Below are positions 38,201 to 44,912 of a stretch of 64,000 nucleotides of DNA, piece after piece. The notes beneath the pieces were generated by a model. That model was not told the origin of the DNA, ran no database searches, and worked only from the letters and a program-made list of their open reading frames with translations. Every line of letters starts with the position of its first letter. Position 1 is the first letter of the stretch. The stretch is from Vallitalea maricola. Its GTDB lineage: Bacteria > Bacillota > Clostridia > Lachnospirales > Vallitaleaceae. The position numbers and the translations under genes were made by a program. The DNA lies in contig NZ_BTPU01000060.1 in the NCBI RefSeq assembly GCF_036985595.1, positions 1 to 64,000 on the forward strand. The letters run 5' to 3'.

Positions 38201-38405
38201 CAATGTTACTGCCCTAATGAGTAATGGTGTTGATGTAGATATGAGCAAAGCAGAATTGACTTATGATATATCAGATACAACAGTATTACAGATCAGTGAT
38301 AATAAGATGAAACCATTGAAAAAAGGTACTGCTGATATTACAGCTAAAGTAACAGTTGATAACAAAACAGTTAATTCTAATACTGTGACTATTAAGGTTG
38401 GGTGA
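32292..38405 (+). CDS. Secreted GH101 endo-alpha-N-acetylgalactosaminidase, multidomain
   Basis: A 2037-residue secreted enzyme that releases Gal-beta-1,3-GalNAc (core 1) from Ser/Thr of mucin-type glycoproteins. Order: signal peptide (1-32); acidic Glu/Pro/Gln linker (about 35-143); a LamG-like domain; a BIG-type Ig-like domain (about 320-400); a second LamG-like unit; a concanavalin-like domain (about 753-930); the GH101 catalytic region (about 940-1600); galactose-binding-like beta domains; a C-terminal Ig-like domain (about 1950-2037). Proposed nucleophile is Asp1345 (VYVDVYTG) and acid/base Glu1371 (LGTEMNG); their spacing is 26, against 32 in the pneumococcal enzyme (from memory). No LPXTG or S-layer anchor is visible. 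ATG 32292 follows AAGGAGAG; the TTG at 32223 has no RBS. Confidence 0.9.
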   Translation: MYKRKLAKRIAALAMSIMMMAFYVPISATEGETTTEQPKDIIIEEVSDNPVEEQVEESKDSSVEQQENPIEESGGKSADKESIDEADNKLDEAKDSLAEQEANPAEEPKESPTEGQVVKQDVEQQENPLQEAENEQKETLETPTDSFYKQDYDGVCEFSTLEGGGTTVTENGVLNFTNVGDTRIIDTKSSEIADGEIEIVFTVPDDTMGRFGVLVRSIDDNNWVLIGNDGTGWGVNKVGKWDFFTQGKTFIKDEIVKLRVKYDETNIVIWAAKKDGDNGFEDFGMPILNKSFDWLPKNSGYQGYRKWFSNVTTKVEYMYSGGIGAINGEPQGIKDDTIVVAQYQDVTLPSTVKVIYNGGALIEESVTWNTQSVDTSKPGTVQVKGTIKDMSFEPKLNVKVNSSIVSEVTPIKVNMIKDSVDKSHLPTKAFVKLKVDENTTIDTVANITSWSELTTENESFTATGVLDQKTEDNSFATVTASGKIIDKSSSVKYTQEYTAPEGITWNTIDGSGRYDIDKTQGELTIINDADSNYSLVENESPTIVNGEFSVIMKATEASQYGILFRAISNSQYAGIIYKGGTDWAITGSNNLEKSFTGPEIAENTNVTIKCRYIGNKVTVIINDNVCLNQIVTGITLEKGKVGYVNYGTAKTLKVTELINGEVGTIIKTAIPQITYIPTYKAQTYPRVMPSLPSIIDIKYYGGISGRSQIIWNHVPIKDIVANTTLQVGGIIEGELFENLAAIEVLNEEPRSYELDFENKETAANGWKIGRGSGSISATDDGKLLISGLSDQGVAYFKLDDTPALKNMIFEADVEFVLATENSVFRGGPLIRYIDSNNWANISLDVGKLVWKNGQGYGSFPGSFSPQKGKVYRMKLKAHEGNFSISFDGNEIGKQSVSSLPDGEGYIGFHSWAGQSFIIDNVKVTEIPPLAPPAIEEKTTIISSEKMDVTVDENFPRVLSYKWKEDGSILHGEDEQLFIMEVNGEQYIPTVTSTIAEDKSSIIYTMKDFGSTGIELQGKMSVIDNKLKFEIINVIEPNVKFQTLNIPKQSLASVKASENGRIASVITTGDWNNIIEKFSSVQEQTLGVQGKTYAFISNNDFAVSVDSNVTTGGSRISLSTDNRGADKKTGIGAGAWTYREELGKADTGADYFQEHKPWVQIAIAKDENNDSTIDWQDAAILYRKDMKIPFGGEDIKNNISYVSMNIGYTQNPFLKGLDMVKNIYNYTDGFGQIVLEKGYQAEGHDDSHPDYDHFGIRQGGIKDFNKLIEAGKDYNAKIGIHINATEYHPDAFTYPQNIVNLNSPGWGWLDKASYVDQRKDITTGELYRRLDLLKKAAPELNFVYVDVYTGNDWNAAQLGEKVNSLGYMLGTEMNGPLEQYVTWTHWGGDAAYPNKGNNSQIMRFIKYNTQDTFIGDPLLKGNKHLLPGGWGDQQTVLGEMGTGIFYNNNLLTKYMQHFEIIKMTSDQVDFTEGVKAVREGDDINYYKDGRLIAATPEDSYNDTYVGKTKLFLPWVPNADDGNKSTSIEKIYAWTPFENDTTQWTLPSEWSDSTRLKLYKLDDLGRHYVKDIDVTEGKIILSLEQNIPYLVTQGELSENRLDTWGEGQQIVDPGFDSAGFVNDNVTGAGWTKTGGNVSIVKEVENAHQGSPRGGNDILKITNGEGGISQVINGLVESKTYSISTWIQNNDERTVTLNVNCGGKDYSTVITRRGKERSGQAVKFRGDTFLRANIEFTVPKGISAATVTVNVAEGNGTVYVDDFRCYEEPGVTSEQGYAFYEDFENVDEGISPFVLASGRGGSNRSHLAEKDLYGRQFMSWVINGRFSLKSNQQDGETGEMLITENGAFTLKPNTTYELGLTYALARDDINYSLNIKQPDKTVVANIPLTVTGSSNEIEQIDRGVAKKVTKTFTTGNNTDGLYMTLDKQQGKEQIILDDIYIKEVTNNAEPNLAYVNLNTSVNEISLDMEFIPFNVTALMSNGVDVDMSKAELTYDISDTTVLQISDNKMKPLKKGTADITAKVTVDNKTVNSNTVTIKVG

Positions 38406-38475
38406 CTGTTCATTATTAACTCTATTAAATAATTAAAAAGTGTAGCATAAAACCATCATAGTTTTATTTAAATAT

Positions 38476-38526
38476 AGTCCCAAGGGTTAGACTAAGCTTA
38501 CAGCCTATCCTTTGGGGCTTATTTTA
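38476..38526 (+). terminator. Terminator after GH101
   Basis: A long imperfect stem, AGTCCCAAGGG...CCTTTGGGGCTT, closes over a central AAGCTTA and is followed by ATTTTATT. Confidence 0.6.
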
Positions 38527-38581
38527 TTGAATAAAATATATGTGTAATGTTACAATATAAAAATGTATTTGAAATAGGTAA

Positions 38582-38607
38582 AACTTTTTTTTATAGGTAT
38601 ACGTCTA
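38582..38607 (+). promoter_or_regulatory. Autoregulatory ECF (SigV-type) promoter
   Basis: AACTTTT (38582-38588) and CGTCTA (38602-38607), 13 nt apart, match the -35 and -10 elements of ECF30/SigV-type promoters (AAACTTT and CGTCTA, from memory). It lies about 50 nt before the sigma-factor start, as expected for self-activation. Confidence 0.65.
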
Positions 38608-38658
38608 TATAGTGTCAGACAATTTATGATGCGTATCAGTAAGGAGCTTTATTCAATT

Positions 38659-39144
38659 ATGAGAAAAAAGGATTTAGAAACAATAGTAACAAATTATATT
38701 ATCGATAATAAAGAAAAGTATTATAGATTGGCGTATAGCTATGTAAAAAATCCAGATGATACTTTGGACATAGTACAAGAATCTATTTACAAAGCTCTTT
38801 TGTCTATAAATAAACTAAAGAATCCTGATTATATTAATACTTGGTTTTATAGAATAGTTGTTAATACTTCTTTGGATTATTTACGTAAGCAGAAAAAAGT
38901 ATATTTAGTAGATACAGTAACGTTAGAAAAATACAGTGATGGAATACATGATAGCTACCAGAATGTAGACTTATTAAGAGCTCTAGATGATTTACCTGTA
39001 GATTATCGAAGTATTGTAGTACTTCGATATTTTGAGGGGTTGAAGATAGAGGAAGTCGCAAATGTGTTAAATGAAAATGTAAATACTATAAAAACTAGAT
39101 TATATGCTGCACTTAAAAAATTAAAGATTAAGCTTGATGCTTAA
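38659..39144 (+). CDS. sigV: ECF RNA polymerase sigma factor, SigV-like
   Basis: A 161-residue sigma-70 family ECF factor. Region 2 reads YYRLAYSYVKNPDDTLDIVQESIYKAL and region 4 LPVDYRSIVVLRYFEGLKIEEVA followed by NTIKTRLYAALKKLK, closely like B. subtilis SigV. ATG 38659 follows AAGGAG at a 12-nt distance; an upstream ATG at 38626 has no RBS. It is 17 nt before its anti-sigma gene. SigV in B. subtilis and Clostridioides-type bacteria is released by lysozyme and drives peptidoglycan modification; the same role is expected here. Confidence 0.9.
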   Translation: MRKKDLETIVTNYIIDNKEKYYRLAYSYVKNPDDTLDIVQESIYKALLSINKLKNPDYINTWFYRIVVNTSLDYLRKQKKVYLVDTVTLEKYSDGIHDSYQNVDLLRALDDLPVDYRSIVVLRYFEGLKIEEVANVLNENVNTIKTRLYAALKKLKIKLDA

Positions 39145-39161
39145 CTTTGAGGAGGTAAATT

Positions 39162-40043
39162 ATGAGTGATAAAAAATTAGAAAATCTAAAAAATGAATAC
39201 ATGAATATACCTGTATCAGACAAATTGGATTTTATAGTAAAGGATTCTATAAAAAAAGGAGTTAAGAAAAATATGAGAAAAAATAATATTATAAGATGGG
39301 CTGGAGCAGTAGCTGCTTCCTTAGCTATATTTGTAACAGTAATAAATTGCAGTGAGTCATCTGCTAAAGCGTTAGCTGATGTTCCAATTATAAGTAATCT
39401 AGTAAAAGTATTCACATTCAGAGAATATAAGGTCAATGAAGATAATCATGAAGCCAATATTAAGGTGCCTTCCATTGATGGGTTAGAAAATGAAGAATTA
39501 GAACTTAGCTTAAATGAAAAATATATTCAAGAAGGTAAAGAACTATACAACAAATTCATGGATGAAATAAAAGACAAGGAGGAAAATAAAGGACCTTCAG
39601 CAGTAGACAGTGGATACAACGTGATAACTGATACTGATAAAATATTTGCTATAGAAAGATATATAGTTGAGATAAAAGGTTCAGCTTATGAACAGATAAA
39701 ATATGATACAATTGATAAAGAGAAAGAAATACTAATAACTCTACCATCATTATTCAAAGATGATTCATATATTGAAATAATCAGTGATAATATTAAAGAG
39801 CAAATGGAACAACAAATGAAGACAGATGAGAATGTAACATATTTCTTTGCTGATAAAGAAAAAGGCGAGACTGGATATGATAAAATAGCTAGTGATCAGA
39901 ACTTTTATATAGATGATAAAAATCAATTAGTTATTTCATTTGATGAATATGAAGTTGCCCCAGGATATATGGGAGTAGTTAAATTTGTAATTCCAACAGA
40001 GGTCATATCTGATATTTTAGTTGGAGATGAATATATTAAGTAA
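39162..40043 (+). CDS. rsiV: RsiV-like anti-sigma factor (DUF4163/DUF3298)
   Basis: A 293-residue membrane protein. The cytoplasmic N-terminus (1-42) binds the sigma factor. One transmembrane helix lies at about 43-62. The extracellular part (about 65-293) has DUF4163-like and DUF3298-like regions, with YNVITDTDKIFAIERYIVE and the C-terminal FYIDDKNQLVISFDEYEVAPGYMG. In B. subtilis RsiV the extracellular part binds lysozyme and signal peptidase cuts it. The motif SSAKALA (about 67-72) after the helix looks like a signal peptidase site. RBS GAGGAGG precedes ATG 39162. It is followed by a terminator at 40093. Confidence 0.88.
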   Translation: MSDKKLENLKNEYMNIPVSDKLDFIVKDSIKKGVKKNMRKNNIIRWAGAVAASLAIFVTVINCSESSAKALADVPIISNLVKVFTFREYKVNEDNHEANIKVPSIDGLENEELELSLNEKYIQEGKELYNKFMDEIKDKEENKGPSAVDSGYNVITDTDKIFAIERYIVEIKGSAYEQIKYDTIDKEKEILITLPSLFKDDSYIEIISDNIKEQMEQQMKTDENVTYFFADKEKGETGYDKIASDQNFYIDDKNQLVISFDEYEVAPGYMGVVKFVIPTEVISDILVGDEYIK

Positions 40044-40050
40044 AAATAAT

Positions 40051-40092
40051 GGGGCAGTCTGATAAAACATTTTTTTAAATGGCTGCAATTTT
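40051..40092. repeat. Partial copy of the GGGGCnGTC MITE-like end
   Basis: GGGGCAGTCTGATAAAACAT plus a T-run and ATGGCT closely matches the left end of the element at 22948 (GGGGCTGTCGGATAATACAT, then ATGGCT). The matching right end is not present. Confidence 0.55.
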
Positions 40093-40135
40093 AGAAGATA
40101 GACTAGGTATAGAACAACCTATTCTATCTTCCTGT
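40093..40135. terminator. Terminator between rsiV and the FCD regulator
   Basis: GAAGATAG (40094-40101) and AGGT pair with ACCT and CTATCTTC (40124-40131), followed by a T-rich tract. It serves convergent genes. Confidence 0.65.
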
Positions 40136-40792
40136 TTATTTTTTTATATACTCATCAAAGTTTTCTTGGAAATAGAAAGAATTTACATCTGCACGGATAT
40201 GATGATGAACAAGCTGTTCTATCTTATCTGTTTTTCCATCAATGATATATTTTAGTATTAATTGATGTTCTTCCAATATTTCAGTAAGTTTTTCTTCTTT
40301 TAACATATTCAGCTTTCTATATCTTATATAATGAGCATTAAATTGTTGAATGATATCCCATAAAAACAAGCGTCCAGCCAATGTGAATAGATTTTTGTGA
40401 AAAGCATCATCTAGATACATGAAATCGTTGAAGGAATCATGGTTTTTTATACATTCTTCCTGTTTTGTCAAGATGGTTTTCAATTCATGCAATCCTTTTA
40501 AAGGGATATTTAGAGATAATTCTTTAATGATTTCCTTTTCAAGTGTACTTCTAAGATATATAATCTGTTCTACAGATTCTAAGTCGATGTATGAAACTAT
40601 ACTGCCTTTTTGAGGGTATATATCTATATATCCTTCGGCAGAAAGCTGTTTCAGAATATCACGAATGGGAGTTCTGGATATCTGAAAACGTTCAGATAAA
40701 GTTGTTTCACTAATTATAGTGCCTGGTTTTAATTCCATACACAATATTTCTTCTTTCAGTTGCTTTATAATTTCTTCCTTTTTTGATGCCAT
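40136..40792 (-). CDS. GntR-family regulator with FCD domain (UxuR-like)
   Basis: A 218-residue repressor. The winged helix region (1-75) has SERFQISRTPIRDILKQLSAEG. The FCD domain (about 80-218) carries the expected acidic and His metal or ligand residues (for example YLDDAFHKNLF and HHHIRAD). It is divergent from uxuA, so hexuronate/mannonate control is likely. The minus-strand RBS is weak (GTTGGAAC before ATG 40792). Palindromic TTGTATACAA-like sites at 40832 and 41033 flank the shared intergenic region. The ligand is inferred. Confidence 0.85.
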   Translation of the reverse strand: MASKKEEIIKQLKEEILCMELKPGTIISETTLSERFQISRTPIRDILKQLSAEGYIDIYPQKGSIVSYIDLESVEQIIYLRSTLEKEIIKELSLNIPLKGLHELKTILTKQEECIKNHDSFNDFMYLDDAFHKNLFTLAGRLFLWDIIQQFNAHYIRYRKLNMLKEEKLTEILEEHQLILKYIIDGKTDKIEQLVHHHIRADVNSFYFQENFDEYIKK

Positions 40793-40831
40793 CTAAGTTC
40801 CAACTTTCTATATATGTTCAACCTATTGTTA

Positions 40832-40843
40832 GTATACAAGTTG
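40832..40843. promoter_or_regulatory. FCD-regulator half-conserved operator
   Basis: GTATACAAGTTG shares TATACAAG with the perfect site at 41033-41044. It overlaps a TATACT -10-like box for the minus-strand regulator gene, which suggests autoregulation. Confidence 0.45.
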
Positions 40844-40989
40844 ATTATTTAACGATAAGTATTATAAATTATATTACATCTAACAAGCAATAGGTGGGGC
40901 TAATCATTAATCAATTAGCGGTTTTGCTGATATATTCAAGTATACATAAAAATATATGATTGGTAAAGGGAAAAATGAAAAAAAATACA

Positions 40990-41017
40990 TTGACAAAAGG
41001 TATATGGTTATTATACT
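40990..41017 (+). promoter_or_regulatory. Sigma-A promoter for uxuAB
   Basis: TTGACA (40990-40995), a 16-nt spacer and TATACT (41012-41017). The start of transcription would be near 41024. Confidence 0.75.
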
Positions 41018-41032
41018 ATTAAACCATAAGAA

Positions 41033-41044
41033 CTTGTATACAAG
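41033..41044. promoter_or_regulatory. Palindromic operator downstream of the uxuAB promoter
   Basis: CTTGTATACAAG, a perfect 12-bp palindrome placed about 10 nt after the predicted start of transcription. It fits FCD-type GntR operators with a TTGTATACAA core (from memory). Confidence 0.65.
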
Positions 41045-41121
41045 AACTTTTCCTAGGAAATAAACAGATTTAGAATGATTATTGAAATTTTGTAATAGCA
41101 TTGAATACAAGGAGGAATACT

Positions 41122-42213
41122 ATGCAGATGACATGGAGATGGTATGGAGAAGGAAATGACTCCATAACCTTAGACCATATTCGCCAGATTCCTGGAGTTA
41201 CAGGAGCAGTTTGGTCTTTACATGATAAAGTGGCTGGTGAAGTATGGGAAACAGAAAGAATCCAGGAAGTAGTAAGTCAAATAACTAGCAAGGGGTTAAG
41301 CCCAGCAGTTGTTGAAAGTGTAAATGTTCATGATGATATAAAGTTAGGTTTACCTAGCAGAGATAAGTATATTGATATTTATATTGATACTATCAAGAAA
41401 CTATCCAAGGCAGGTGTGAAAGTTATATGTTATAATTTTATGCCTATATTTGATTGGACTAGAACGGAATTATATAAGGAATTGCCAGATGGCTCTAATG
41501 CTCTGTTCTATGAGAAGAATGCTATTCAAAACGATCCTAAAAAAATGGCTCAGAAGATACTAGATGGAGCAGGAGAATTCACTATGCCTGGTTGGGAGCC
41601 AGAACGTATGGCAAAATTAGACGATTTATTTAAAGCTTATGAAGGAATGACAGAAGATATTTTGTTTGATAATTTAAAATATTTCCTTGAGCGTATCATT
41701 CCAGTATGTGAGGAATATGATGTGAAAATGGCTATTCATCCGGATGATCCACCATGGCCTATTTTTGGATTACCTCGTATTGTTAGAAGCAGAGAACATA
41801 TTAAGAGATTTCTTGAATTAGTAGACAGTCCTTATAATGGATTGACTCTATGTACTGGTTCTCTAGGTCCTAACCTAGAAAATGATATACCAGGTATTAT
41901 CCGTGAATTCCATGACCGAATACATTTTGCACATATACGTAATGTCAAAGTCTATAAAAATGGAGATTTTATTGAAGTATCTCATAGAGGTAAAGATGGT
42001 AGTGTGGATATCTATGAAGTATTGAAGGCATATCATGATAATGATTTTGAAGGATACATTCGTCCTGACCATGGTAGACATCTATGGGGTGAGGAAAAAG
42101 ATTGTAGACCTGGTTACGGATTATATGATAGAGCTCTAGGTGTCATGTATATGTTAGGTGTATGGGATAGCCTTGATAAGAGAAAGGAGGAGCCTGATGT
42201 TAAAGTTAAATAG
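41122..42213 (+). CDS. uxuA: D-mannonate dehydratase
   Basis: A 363-residue TIM-barrel enzyme that dehydrates D-mannonate to 2-keto-3-deoxygluconate. The start MTWRWYGEGNDSI and GVTGAVWSLHD are typical. Metal-ligand regions are MAIHPDDPPWP, LCTGSLGPN, FAHIRNVK and RPDHGRHLWGE. Length matches the family. ATG 41122 follows CAAGGAGG; the TTG at 41101 has no RBS. It forms an operon with uxuB, which overlaps it by 17 nt. No uxaC or kdgK-kdgA gene is in the window. Confidence 0.95.
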   Translation: MQMTWRWYGEGNDSITLDHIRQIPGVTGAVWSLHDKVAGEVWETERIQEVVSQITSKGLSPAVVESVNVHDDIKLGLPSRDKYIDIYIDTIKKLSKAGVKVICYNFMPIFDWTRTELYKELPDGSNALFYEKNAIQNDPKKMAQKILDGAGEFTMPGWEPERMAKLDDLFKAYEGMTEDILFDNLKYFLERIIPVCEEYDVKMAIHPDDPPWPIFGLPRIVRSREHIKRFLELVDSPYNGLTLCTGSLGPNLENDIPGIIREFHDRIHFAHIRNVKVYKNGDFIEVSHRGKDGSVDIYEVLKAYHDNDFEGYIRPDHGRHLWGEEKDCRPGYGLYDRALGVMYMLGVWDSLDKRKEEPDVKVK

Positions 42214-43804
42214 AGAAAGCATAGAGAATAAATCAGCATGGGAAGCAATAGGTGTAGAATTACCAGAGTTTGATTACAACATTGTTTTACATAAAACAAA
42301 AGAAGAACCTAAGTGGGTACATTTTGGAGCTGGTAATATATTTAGAGGATTCATCGCTAATGCTAATCAAAAATTACTTAACTCAGGAAAAGCAGATACA
42401 GGAATAGTAGCTGTGGAATCCTTTGATTTTGAAGTAATGGACAAAGTATATGAGCCTTATGATAATCTAACATTATTAGTATTAATGAATGCTAATGGTG
42501 ATTTTAATAAAAAGGTTATTGGCAGCATAGTTGAAGGAATAACAACAGATAAAAGCAGGACTTCTGACAATGAAAGATTAGTCAGTATATTTGAGAATCC
42601 AAGCTTACAAATGGTAAGTTTCACTATAACTGAAAAGGGATATTCCTTAACAGATGCTTCTGGTAACTTTATGTCAGTTATACAAAAAGACATAGAAAAT
42701 GGACCCAAAAACCCTCTTCATACTATGAGTATCATTACTTCATTAGCATACCGGAGATATCAAAAGGGTAAATTCCCAATGACATTTGTCAGTATGGATA
42801 ACTGTTCTCATAATGGAGATAAATTAAAACAGGCAGTAATAACAATAGCAAAAGAATGGTTAGGAAAAGGTTTCGTTGAAGAAGATTTCATCAAGTATCT
42901 TGAAGATGAAAATAAAATAACATTCCCATTATCAATGATTGATAAAATAACTCCAAGACCATCAGAAACAGTAAAAGAAGCCTTATGTAATGAAGGAATA
43001 GAAGATATGGCTGTAATTATTACATCAAAGAATTCTTATATGGCACCATTTGTCAATGCTGAAGTAAGCGAATATCTTGTTATAGAAGATAAGTTCACCA
43101 ATGGCAGACCAATGCTTGAAGAAGCAGGAATCATATTTACTGATAGAGAGACAGTCAATAAGGTAGAAACTATGAAAGTAACAACTTGTCTTAATCCTTT
43201 GCACACTGCTTTAGCGGTATCAGGATGTTTGCTTGGACATACTTTGATAGCTGATGAAATGAAAGATGAGACCTTGAAAAAATTTGTTACAACTATTGGA
43301 TATGAAGAAGGGTTAAAAGTTGTTGTTGACCCAGGAATCGTTAATCCAAAAGCCTTTTTGGATGAAGTAGTGAACGAAAGGTTCGCTAATCCTTTTATAC
43401 CAGATACTCCTCAAAGGATTGCTACAGATACATCACAGAAAATGGGTATCAGATTTGGTGAAACAATAAAATCTTATGTAAAAAGAGATGATCTTAATCC
43501 AGAGGATTTAGTAGCTATTCCATTGGCTATTGCAACTTGGTGTAGATATCTGTTAGGTGTTGATGATAACGGCAAGGAATTTATTCTTAGTCCTGACCCA
43601 TTAATTGATGATTTACAAGCCTTAGTAGAAGGAATTAAGCTAGGAGATACCTCAGCAGACATTAGTGGTATTCTATCCAATAAAAAGATATTTGGTATTG
43701 ATTTATATGAGGTGAATCTAGGTAAGAAGATTGAAGGTATGTTTATGGAAATGATTAAAGGTACTGGAGCTGTACGTAGTACATTACAAAAATATGTTGG
43801 TTAA
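42197..43804 (+). CDS. uxuB: Fructuronate reductase / mannonate oxidoreductase (mannitol dehydrogenase family)
   Basis: A 535-residue NAD-dependent polyol dehydrogenase that reduces D-fructuronate to D-mannonate. The N-terminal dinucleotide-binding motif is HFGAGNIFRGF. The active-site region KVTTCLNPLHTALA has the family Asn and His, and Lys of KVTT. ATG 42197 follows AAAGGAGG, and the gene overlaps uxuA by 17 nt, so translation is coupled. It is longer than E. coli UxuB (about 486), like the clostridial long form. A terminator follows. Confidence 0.88.
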   Translation: MLKLNRESIENKSAWEAIGVELPEFDYNIVLHKTKEEPKWVHFGAGNIFRGFIANANQKLLNSGKADTGIVAVESFDFEVMDKVYEPYDNLTLLVLMNANGDFNKKVIGSIVEGITTDKSRTSDNERLVSIFENPSLQMVSFTITEKGYSLTDASGNFMSVIQKDIENGPKNPLHTMSIITSLAYRRYQKGKFPMTFVSMDNCSHNGDKLKQAVITIAKEWLGKGFVEEDFIKYLEDENKITFPLSMIDKITPRPSETVKEALCNEGIEDMAVIITSKNSYMAPFVNAEVSEYLVIEDKFTNGRPMLEEAGIIFTDRETVNKVETMKVTTCLNPLHTALAVSGCLLGHTLIADEMKDETLKKFVTTIGYEEGLKVVVDPGIVNPKAFLDEVVNERFANPFIPDTPQRIATDTSQKMGIRFGETIKSYVKRDDLNPEDLVAIPLAIATWCRYLLGVDDNGKEFILSPDPLIDDLQALVEGIKLGDTSADISGILSNKKIFGIDLYEVNLGKKIEGMFMEMIKGTGAVRSTLQKYVG

Positions 43805-43823
43805 GAGATAATAGAAATTAATG

Positions 43824-43863
43824 AAACTGAGACATGAGTATGTAGATGTCTCGGTTTTTTTAT
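43824..43863 (+). terminator. Terminator after uxuB
   Basis: AAACTGAGACAT (43824-43835) pairs with ATGTCTCGGTTT (43846-43857), with one wobble, followed by a T-run. Confidence 0.85.
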
Positions 43864-44067
43864 GTATTTTATTAGGAACTATTAGTATATCAACTACTTA
43901 TTATTGCTTTTACTATACAACCATTATTGATATAAAAACTACTTAATCATAATAAAATTGTAGATTTTTATGTAGAGATTAATTCATTATTGTGATGGAT
44001 TAATACATGATAATCTGATAAAATAAAGTCATATAATTTAGAATAAATACGAATAGGAGATAATAAT

Positions 44068-44865
44068 ATGGCACTAATTGAATGTAATTTTACTTCCAAA
44101 GTACTCGACTTAACAACTGAATTAATAGCTATTCTACCAGAAAAAAGCATAGGGTCCAATAAGAAATATCCAGTACTCTATCTACTACATGGCTTATCTG
44201 GAGGACATAAAGACTGGCAGAGAAGGACCTTGATCGAAAATTATGTCAGAGATAAAGAATTAGTAATTATAATGCCAAATGTTCATAGAAGTTTTTACAC
44301 AGATATGAAGAATGGTTATAAATATTTTACCTTTGTAAGTGAAGAACTCCCTGCTGTCGCTAAAGAATTCTTTCCTATCTCAGATAAAAGACAGGATACA
44401 TTCGTAGCAGGATTATCAATGGGTGGATTCGGTGCAATGAAACTTGCTCTTAATCATCCTGAAAAATTCAGTAAAGCAGCTAGTCTATCCGGTGCACTAG
44501 GAATGCTTAATAATATGGAAAAAATGGAGGAATACATTAAAACCAATGAAGAAAACCCTGTACCAGATAATATTTCTTTTCAGATAGAGGAAGTAAGGAA
44601 TATATTCGGCAGTTATGAAGAGATGAAAGATAGTTGCAATGACTTATTTTACGTTATGGATAAGAATATAGCTGAAGGCAAGGAGATGCCAGACTTATAT
44701 CAATGCTGTGGTACAGAGGATTTCTTATATGAAGATAATATCAATTTTAGAGATTATGCCAAATCAAAGGGATTGAATCTTACCTATGAAGAATGTCCTG
44801 GTGAGCATACATGGGATTTCTGGAATAAGATGATTGAACATGTTATTGAATGGTTAGATATTTAA
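44068..44865 (+). CDS. Alpha/beta-hydrolase esterase (esterase D / tributyrin esterase type)
   Basis: A 265-residue cytoplasmic serine esterase. LYLLHGLSGGHKDW gives the oxyanion region, and GLSMGGFGA is the nucleophile elbow with Ser in SMG. The acid and His are near CGTEDFLYEDN and GEHTWDFW. It resembles EstA/FrmB-like esterases. RBS AGGAGAT precedes ATG 44068. It is a single gene with no clear partners; it may deacetylate sugars taken up by the nearby systems (inference). Confidence 0.85.
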   Translation: MALIECNFTSKVLDLTTELIAILPEKSIGSNKKYPVLYLLHGLSGGHKDWQRRTLIENYVRDKELVIIMPNVHRSFYTDMKNGYKYFTFVSEELPAVAKEFFPISDKRQDTFVAGLSMGGFGAMKLALNHPEKFSKAASLSGALGMLNNMEKMEEYIKTNEENPVPDNISFQIEEVRNIFGSYEEMKDSCNDLFYVMDKNIAEGKEMPDLYQCCGTEDFLYEDNINFRDYAKSKGLNLTYEECPGEHTWDFWNKMIEHVIEWLDI

Positions 44866-44912
44866 TAGATTATACAATAAGGATTAATAATAACTAATCA
44901 GGGGGAATTTTG

